This document shows, piece by piece, positions 23,648 through 28,757 of a DNA stretch of 28,757 nucleotides (its first letter is position 1; every line of letters begins with the position of its first letter). The position numbers were made by a program, and so were the translations under genes. The notes under the pieces are model-generated. The model was not told the origin of the DNA. It did not search any database and saw only the letters and a program-made list of their open reading frames with translations. The stretch comes from UBA7374 sp965660635 (GTDB taxonomy: Bacteria; Verrucomicrobiota; Verrucomicrobiia; Opitutales; Coraliomargaritaceae), in assembly GCA_965660635.1 (NCBI GenBank), contig CBFIAS010000027.1, forward strand, positions 1 to 28,757. The letters run 5' to 3'.

Positions 23648-24763
23648 GTGGATTGGCGGGCGAAGTGCTTTGCCCGGATCGCCCGGGCTTTGGCGGCGGC
23701 TTTGTTTTTTTGCGCCGCCGTCCAGGCGAATGTGGCGGCTGCATCCGGGCTGCCGGTCCGGGGACCGGCGGGAGTGGTTTGGGAAGCAAGCTTAGAGGGG
23801 AAGTTGGCTTATGAACCGGCGGTGGCCGGGTTGCTTGATGCCTTTGAAGCGGAGACGGGGACGCGTCTCGTGCCGGGAAGCCGCGGCAAGGCGGCCTTGA
23901 AGCTGAACACGCGAAGCGGCCGCGGACTGGCCACGCCGTTGCCCCTGATCCGTGCATTTGTCTCTGCGCTGGAGAAAAGGGGCTTTTCCCGCGAGTCGAT
24001 CCTGCTGGTGGACAGCAATGCGCATTCCTTGCACCGTGCTAGCGTGTTGTCGTTCTCCAGTCCAGAGTCGGCCCGCTTCGAGGGATCTCCGGTACTGGCC
24101 CTGGACAGCGGGCGATATTTTGATGCGGATTGGTTTTATGACAGTCCCCTGCCGCCTGCCCGGCAGGAGGATCCAAGTCTTTTCTCCGGGCGTGCGCGGA
24201 ACGATCGACCGTTGGCAGACGGTGACGACCAGCGCAAGAGCTTCCTGCCGATGCCGTTGATTCTTGAAGTGGATTTCTGGATCAATCTGGCCGCTGCGGT
24301 GGATGATCCTTCGCTTGGGATCGACGGGGCGATGGCCAGCGCTACGCTCTGGAATGTGAGCAACAGCCAGCGCTTCCTGGCTAACGACGCGACGGCTGCG
24401 GCGGCACTGGCGGAGATTGCGGCGATTCCTGAATTGCGGGAGCGGCTAGTCCTGCACTGCGTTTCATTAGAGCGCTACCAATACATAGGCGGGCCTTTGT
24501 TCAACTCGCGCTACAGCCGGAGCGAGCCGTTTCTTTGGCTGGGCTCCGACCCGGTAGCGATCGACCGGCTACTGCTGAAACGGATGAACCGGGAGCGGGT
24601 GCTTGAGGGCTTCCCGCGGATTGATCCTCTTCCGCGGCAGTTTCCTTTTGCCGCAAGCCTCGGGCTGGGCACTTACGACCTGGACGCGATCCGTATCCGG
24701 CAGATACCGCTACGGAGTCGGCTGGAAAAGGGCGGGGCCAGTGATCCCACCAGCGGGGAATAG
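23648..24763 (+). CDS. Exported DUF362-like protein
   Basis: From GTG 23648 the product is 371 residues and begins with a clean signal peptide: MDWRAKCFARIARALAAALF, core, then VQANVAAASG. The frame is open upstream to 23477. An ATG at 23558 is the alternative start, but it would overlap the divergent TPR gene start and bury the signal. The body has KAALKLNTRSGRGLATPLPL, FSRESILLVDSNAHSLHR, LILEVDFWINLAAAVDDPSL and FLWLGSDPVAIDRLLLKRMN. These match the outline of DUF362: a KPN-like opening, Gx-D strands, a lKN-like central part and the lGtDPVAvD ending. The family's ferredoxin-type cysteines are absent, and the cellular role is unknown. Confidence 0.6.
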   Translation: MDWRAKCFARIARALAAALFFCAAVQANVAAASGLPVRGPAGVVWEASLEGKLAYEPAVAGLLDAFEAETGTRLVPGSRGKAALKLNTRSGRGLATPLPLIRAFVSALEKRGFSRESILLVDSNAHSLHRASVLSFSSPESARFEGSPVLALDSGRYFDADWFYDSPLPPARQEDPSLFSGRARNDRPLADGDDQRKSFLPMPLILEVDFWINLAAAVDDPSLGIDGAMASATLWNVSNSQRFLANDATAAAALAEIAAIPELRERLVLHCVSLERYQYIGGPLFNSRYSRSEPFLWLGSDPVAIDRLLLKRMNRERVLEGFPRIDPLPRQFPFAASLGLGTYDLDAIRIRQIPLRSRLEKGGASDPTSGE

Positions 24764-24810
24764 CACAGTTTCCACTTGAGTCTTCACGCTTTTCGCCTCT
24801 TCTTGTGCTC

Positions 24811-25185
24811 ATGCAAATAGCCGATTACTACCCGATCTTCGTCCAGATCTGCCTGGCTCTAGGCATCGGCGCGGTCATCCTGACGGCTTCCCACATCTTC
24901 GGTAAGCGCGGCACGGCGACTTCGATGAAAGACTCCCCCTACGAGTGCGGCATGCTGGCCGAGGGGCCGGGTCATGCGCGTTTCGCGGTGAAGTTCTACG
25001 TCACGGCCATGCTCTTCATCCTCTTCGATATCGAGGTGGTATTCCTCCTTCCTTGGGTGATGGTCTTCCGGGAGTTCCTGGCTGCGCAGTTACCCATATT
25101 ACTGCCGATTTTCTTCTTCCTCGGCGTTCTTGTCCTCGGGTTGTTCTACGAATTGCGCAAGGGCGCGATCGAGTGGGAGAAATAG
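24811..25185 (+). CDS. nuoA: NADH-quinone oxidoreductase subunit A
   Basis: A 124-residue membrane subunit of respiratory complex I (three helices). Motifs KDSPYECGM (family YECG loop), ARFAVKFYVTAMLFILFDIE and VVFLLPW are diagnostic of NuoA/ND3. The loop holding the Cys sits at the quinone entry. Start is ATG 24811. A GTG at 24805 in the same frame is the longer alternative, and neither has a Shine-Dalgarno site. In most genomes nuoA heads nuoABCD. Here no other nuo gene follows, so it is an orphan unless the rest is elsewhere. Confidence 0.95.
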   Translation: MQIADYYPIFVQICLALGIGAVILTASHIFGKRGTATSMKDSPYECGMLAEGPGHARFAVKFYVTAMLFILFDIEVVFLLPWVMVFREFLAAQLPILLPIFFFLGVLVLGLFYELRKGAIEWEK

Positions 25186-25324
25186 CCGGGGCGTCGTCCC
25201 GGAAAATCGCACACAGGTGGCCAACCGTGCTTGCCAAGGGCGCGTGCTCTGGCTTATCAAGGTCTTGTTGTCTTCTGCCTAGCTATTTCATCCAGCCATA
25301 CGATATCTTTAGAACCGCCCCGTC

Positions 25325-26683
25325 ATGCGCATCGACCGTTTCATCGCCCGCAACCGTGTGATCGACCTGCAGAGCACGGACTTCAAGGGGGCCTTGACCG
25401 AGTTGCTTGATGCTTGCGACCTCTCCGCGATCAAGGGGATCAGCCGGAACAAGTTGCTCAACGACCTGCTGGACCGTGAGAAGCAGATGACGACATATCT
25501 GGGCAACGGTGTTTGCCTGCCGCACGCCCGGGTGCCGATGAAGCGCAACTACATGATCGCTGTAGGGCGTTGTCCGGACGGCCTGCGCTACGACGGGCAG
25601 AAGGAGTACCGCCAGATCCGTTTCGTCTTCCTTCTGTTGGCAGCGAGGAATGCCCGCAGTTATCTCTACAGCCTGGCCTCGCTGGCCCGTGTCTTCCAGG
25701 ACGCCGCCTACATGCAGCGGCTGGAGAGCGCCCCGACATTGGCGGAGTTTCAAAGGGAGTTGAAGGCTGTCTTCGCGGGCGAGGGCACTGCGCCCACGCA
25801 CCGGCACAACCGCTTCAACAACCTCATTTTGAAGGAGGCCGCGAAGATTGCCCAGGGGGCCAACTGCACCTCGGTGCTGGTCTTTGGCGACACCTTCGGC
25901 GGGGGCGTTGAACTGGGCTCGGTCTTCCGTGGGTTCAAGACAGTTTTGATTGCCCACGGCACTTCGGAGGCGGCTCTTGAGCGAAGGGAGATCGATGCGG
26001 TGCTGCCTATCCGTTCGTTCAGCAACCATCGATTTTCGCAACTGCGCAGCGCTGTCTTGATTGGCCTGACCCGTGGGGTCTTTAGCAGCAGCGACCGTCT
26101 TTGCTGCGTGGGGGGCATCCCGCAGAGCAACCAGTTTGACAGTATTACAGTGGTCGATGTGGAGCGCGAGTTCAGCACGATGCTTTTCCATAAGTCGGAG
26201 ATGTTGCCGACCACGGTCAAGGCGGAGGTGGTCGAGCGCATCCTCGCAATCGCGACCGAACTGGCCGTGGAGGGCCGGGAAGGCCATCCGGTGGGCTGTC
26301 TTTTTGTTCTGGGCAATGCCGAGAAGATTTCCGAGTACACCAAGCCGTTGATCCTGAATCCGTTTTTTGGATACAAGGAGGAGGATCGCAACATCCTCAA
26401 TCCCTTCATGGACGAGACAGTGAAGGAGCTGTCTTCAATCGACGGGGCCTTCATCATCCGGGGCGACGGAGTGCTGGTCTCGGCCGGATCGCTGATACAC
26501 GCCCCGGAGTACGCCCACTCCCTGCCGGGGGGGCTGGGCAGCCGACACGCCGCGGCAGCCTCGATCACCCAGGCGGTCGACTGCCTCTGCGTGGTGGTCT
26601 CTGCCAGTTCGGGCCAGGTCACTCTCTTCCGGCGGGGTGAGATGCTTCCGCTCATGGAGAAGGTGCTGGTGCGCAGCCGCTGA
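25325..26683 (+). CDS. PTS EIIA - PK_C-like - diadenylate cyclase fusion (candidate c-di-AMP synthase)
   Basis: 452 residues in three parts. Residues 1 to about 150 look like a PTS EIIA type-2 domain: LLDACDLSAIKGISRNKLLN, LLDREKQMTTYLGNGVCLPH. H67 in CLPHARV falls at the phosphoacceptor His of the family's GIAIPH. Residues about 165-300 (ILKEAAKIAQGANCTSVLVF, FKTVLIAHGTSEAALE, SQLRSAVLIGLTRGVF) resemble the pyruvate-kinase-C-like domain found before the cyclase in archaeal DacZ. Residues about 300-452 are a DisA_N/DAC domain: GREGHPVGCLFVLG, LNPF, DGAFII with D373-G374-A375, GLGSRHAAAASITQA with R407-H408, and VVSASSGQVTLF. DGA and GxRH are the ATP-binding motifs of c-di-AMP synthases. The Arg after RH in CdaA/DisA is Ala409 here. 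It would make c-di-AMP from two ATP. The inferred role is phosphorylation-state control of this messenger, relevant to K+ or osmotic balance. Neighbours nuoA and trpA give no context. Confidence 0.75.
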   Translation: MRIDRFIARNRVIDLQSTDFKGALTELLDACDLSAIKGISRNKLLNDLLDREKQMTTYLGNGVCLPHARVPMKRNYMIAVGRCPDGLRYDGQKEYRQIRFVFLLLAARNARSYLYSLASLARVFQDAAYMQRLESAPTLAEFQRELKAVFAGEGTAPTHRHNRFNNLILKEAAKIAQGANCTSVLVFGDTFGGGVELGSVFRGFKTVLIAHGTSEAALERREIDAVLPIRSFSNHRFSQLRSAVLIGLTRGVFSSSDRLCCVGGIPQSNQFDSITVVDVEREFSTMLFHKSEMLPTTVKAEVVERILAIATELAVEGREGHPVGCLFVLGNAEKISEYTKPLILNPFFGYKEEDRNILNPFMDETVKELSSIDGAFIIRGDGVLVSAGSLIHAPEYAHSLPGGLGSRHAAAASITQAVDCLCVVVSASSGQVTLFRRGEMLPLMEKVLVRSR

Positions 26684-26742
26684 TGTGGATCCGTTGATTT
26701 TTTGCTTCTGTCTGTCGCCATCCGCTGGCTAACTCCTGCCGC

Positions 26743-27555
26743 ATGTCACGCATCCAAAACGCCTTTGACCGCGCCGCCGCGGAGAACCGCGCCGTCTTCG
26801 TCGCCTACCTCTGCGCGGGCGATCCGGACTTTGAGACATCCCTGGAGGCCTGCCGCGCGCTGGTCGAGGCGGGCATTGACCTGCTGGAGATCGGGGTGCC
26901 CTTCTCCGATCCGCTGGCCGATGGCCTGACCAATCAACTGGCGGCCCAGCGTGCGTTGGAGAGCGGGATGACGGGTGCTCGCGTGCTCGAGCTGGTGCGC
27001 GCGGTGCGCGCTTTCACGGAGATCCCCATCGTCTTCTACACCTACTATAATCTGGTCTTTTCCCGGGGCAGCGAGGGTTACGCCGCGGATGCCCGGGCCG
27101 CTGGGGTCGATGGCTTGTTGACTTTGGACCTGCCGCCGGAAGAAGCGGGGGAGCATCTGGATGCCTGCCGAAAGGCGGGCATTGAGACGGTTTTTATCGT
27201 GGCTCCGACGACTCCGGAAGGCCGCCTGAAAACCATCTGCGACGCGACAACCGGCTTCATCTACTATGTCTCGCGGGAGGGAGTGACCGGTGAGCAGGCG
27301 AGAATGTCTGACGGCATCGCCCGCCAGGTGGCGGTCATCAAGCAACACACAGACCGTCCTGTGGTTGTGGGCTTCGGCATTTCCAGCAGCGATCACGTGC
27401 GAACAGTTTCAGCCTCTGCGGACGGCGTGGTGGTGGGCAGCGCGATCGTCAACTGTATCGCGGACAACCTCGGGAATGCCGATGCGATCCTGGCGGCTTT
27501 ACGGGATAAGGTCTTCGGATTGACAGAGGGCAGGGTGCTTTTCAAGCAGGCCTGA
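26743..27555 (+). CDS. trpA: Tryptophan synthase alpha subunit
   Basis: A 270-residue TIM-barrel that cleaves indole-3-glycerol phosphate to indole for the beta subunit. It has FVAYLCAGDPDFETS, DLLEIGVPFSDPLADG (catalytic Glu and Asp of LLEIGxPFSDPxADG), VFYTYYNLVF, GLLTLDLPPEEA, FIVAPTTP, GFIYYVSREGVTG and VVVGFGISSSDHV (phosphate-binding loop), then DGVVVGSAIV. After ADG the usual PTIQ is LTNQ. No trpB or other trp gene is present nearby, so it is an orphan. The start ATG has no clear Shine-Dalgarno site. Confidence 0.95.
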   Translation: MSRIQNAFDRAAAENRAVFVAYLCAGDPDFETSLEACRALVEAGIDLLEIGVPFSDPLADGLTNQLAAQRALESGMTGARVLELVRAVRAFTEIPIVFYTYYNLVFSRGSEGYAADARAAGVDGLLTLDLPPEEAGEHLDACRKAGIETVFIVAPTTPEGRLKTICDATTGFIYYVSREGVTGEQARMSDGIARQVAVIKQHTDRPVVVGFGISSSDHVRTVSASADGVVVGSAIVNCIADNLGNADAILAALRDKVFGLTEGRVLFKQA

Positions 27556-27626
27556 GCGGGTCTGGCAGGGTGCCTGCATCCCAAGTATCGTCCAAGCTGA
27601 TAAGCTGTCTAGTATCTTGAAGCACG

Positions 27627-28424
27627 TTACAGCAAGGACATCTGTTCAACCTTTGGTGGCCAGAACACACCAATTACGACCCATGAATTATGCGGCCACG
27701 TTGTCCCCATGAAGAACCGGGTATCACGAGAAACATCGGCCAACTTGTTCAGGTATTGATCTCGAACTATTTCAGCAGCAGCCTTTTCTCCGTATCCCTG
27801 CTTTAGTTTGAGGTAAAGCACACCCAGTTCCCAATCTTCAATCATGGCCGTATGGGACTTGAGGTTGTCTTCGCATTCAAATACATAGCTCCATTTATAC
27901 GGCAACTTTTCCAGACGGCGAGGCGCACCCTCAAACAAGGACTGCTGCCTGAAAATTGCCTCCCACTCAGGCTTCCATTCCTTTTCAGCAGGTTCCACCT
28001 TGATGTCCAAAATCCGTTTTGGACGAACCACGCCAAGAGAGGTTTTGTCTATCTCGTATTGCTTCTGTAATTGAAGAACCGTCCTGTGTTTCAGCCGGTC
28101 AATTAACTCACGCCGTTCACGCCACTGATCGCCGGTACCAATCGGTTCGCCTACTGGCTTAATCGAAGGGATGTATGGCTTGCGACTTTCAGGCCGCACA
28201 TCATTACGGCTACCCCGATCTGATAAGCCAACTTCGATCCACTGGAACTTATGAAACTTCCGGGTTATGCCGCTGGATCTGTAATTGATAGGATACAGGC
28301 GCACCCAGCTTCTGTCTTCCAATAGACCTGCAGTGCAGACAGCCTCCTCCGTTTTCACAGAGGGGTGGGGATAGGTCATGACTGTAATCAGTACTTTATG
28401 CAGCTTATATTCAGCGGGCAGCAT
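27627..28424 (-). CDS. Conserved-looking protein of unknown function, DUF488 partner
   Basis: A 265-residue soluble protein without signal or membrane segment. It has TVMTYPHPSVKTEEAVCTAG, DRSWVRLYPINYRSS, FHKFQWIEVGLSDRGSRNDV and RPESRKPY near the N-terminus. A charged helical middle (QWRERRELIDRLKHRTVLQL) is followed by KWSYVFECEDN and WELGVLYLKLKQGYGEKAAA. The Trp/Arg/Asp-rich start suggests nucleic-acid or nuclease-related work, but I cannot assign a family. The start lies 3 bp after the stop of the DUF488 gene, so the two form an operon. GC content falls to about 50 percent here, against the low 60s in the genes before, which suggests recent acquisition. Confidence 0.7.
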   Translation of the reverse strand: MLPAEYKLHKVLITVMTYPHPSVKTEEAVCTAGLLEDRSWVRLYPINYRSSGITRKFHKFQWIEVGLSDRGSRNDVRPESRKPYIPSIKPVGEPIGTGDQWRERRELIDRLKHRTVLQLQKQYEIDKTSLGVVRPKRILDIKVEPAEKEWKPEWEAIFRQQSLFEGAPRRLEKLPYKWSYVFECEDNLKSHTAMIEDWELGVLYLKLKQGYGEKAAAEIVRDQYLNKLADVSRDTRFFMGTTWPHNSWVVIGVFWPPKVEQMSLL

Positions 28425-28427
28425 ATG

Positions 28428-28757
28428 CTATGAAGAATACAGATGTATCACTTCCATGCCAGTCATTTTTTCTATTGGCTCGGCGAGTCTTGAACGGTGG
28501 CAGCAACACGCTTCAGCCTCCAAGCAGACCAAGGCGCTTGGTTTCTCTTCCATCAGAGCAGCAATTTGACGCACCGCATTAGTTTCATGCCGCAAAGTTG
28601 TTTTTTCGTACTTGTCGAAGAGCTTCAATCGGTCGTCAAAAGTTTCCAGGTTCTGGCGGTTCTCCGAAGCAATTCCAACTTCTGGGAAATGCATATAGTC
28701 AATCCCCACATTAAGCGCGAGACGGCGCAGTGTCGATTTATGGTACCCGAAACGCCT
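28428..28757 (-). CDS. DUF488 domain protein (N-terminus beyond the window)
   Basis: The frame runs to the window edge (110 residues seen). RRFGYHKSTLRRLAL then GIDYMHFPEVGI match the DUF488 lines gFsK..L...L...gI.Y.hlP.LG, and ALVCLEAEACCCHR matches vaLlC.E.dp..CHR. The frame continues past an internal GTG (28709) into the preceding DUF488 sequence, so the gene truly starts outside. The conserved Cys and His-Arg are intact. DUF488 proteins are small cytoplasmic proteins of unclear biochemistry, often found on genomic islands. Its downstream partner is the unknown gene at 27627-28424. Confidence 0.88.
   Translation of the reverse strand, partial: RRFGYHKSTLRRLALNVGIDYMHFPEVGIASENRQNLETFDDRLKLFDKYEKTTLRHETNAVRQIAALMEEKPSALVCLEAEACCCHRSRLAEPIEKMTGMEVIHLYSS

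Overview
The window looks like chromosomal DNA from a GC-rich member of the Verrucomicrobiota, most likely class Opitutia (Puniceicoccales/Opitutales type). This is inferred from several things: a dcw cluster with a MurC-MurB fusion and a divergent FtsZ; a PEP-CTERM protein; a roughly 1000-residue prepilin-like protein resembling Verru_Chthon cassette protein A; a DnaG with a degenerate zinc finger; and weak or absent Shine-Dalgarno sites outside tightly overlapping genes. No database search was run. All family calls rest on motifs read from the sequence.

Layout. (1) 1-7364, + strand: a compact cell-wall and division operon, murG (5' truncated) - murC/murB fusion - ddl - ftsQ - ftsA - ftsZ. 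The first four genes overlap by 4-8 bp. (2) 7400-9720: a minus-strand lipoprotein, then a non-coding stretch with a small-RNA candidate (about 8268-8360), a 9-bp tandem repeat and a strong 6S RNA candidate (about 8448-8625), then a minus-strand PEP-CTERM protein. (3) 9784-12834, minus: one very long prepilin-like protein. (4) 12835-13870: an AT-richer gene-poor stretch holding a roughly 290-bp repeat element with inverted and direct end repeats, and a minus-strand tRNA-Glu(TTC) with promoter and terminator. (5) 13870-17178, +: purC, an ABA4-like membrane protein overlapping a membrane-anchored metallophosphoesterase, and a DUF4136-like lipoprotein. A 28-residue membrane-peptide ORF lies on the minus strand at 16439-16525. 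(6) 17319-23559, minus: a TPR lipoprotein, dnaG, rpoD, a small lipoprotein and tatA, all co-directional. This is a dnaG-rpoD arrangement like the classical macromolecular-synthesis operon. (7) 23648-27555, +: a DUF362-like exported protein, an orphan nuoA, a three-part PTS EIIA - PK_C-like - diadenylate cyclase protein, and an orphan trpA. (8) 27627-28757, minus: a lower-GC two-gene unit, an unknown protein plus a DUF488 protein running off the end, which looks laterally acquired.

The most interesting item is the 452-residue protein at 25325-26683. It appears to join a phosphoacceptor EIIA domain to an archaeal-DacZ-like c-di-AMP synthase, which would couple PTS phosphorylation to c-di-AMP signalling. 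Other points worth a second look: an FtsZ whose T7 loop lacks the second catalytic aspartate, a primase with only one of four zinc ligands, a principal sigma factor with a histone-H1-like lysine-rich arm, and the 6S RNA candidate.
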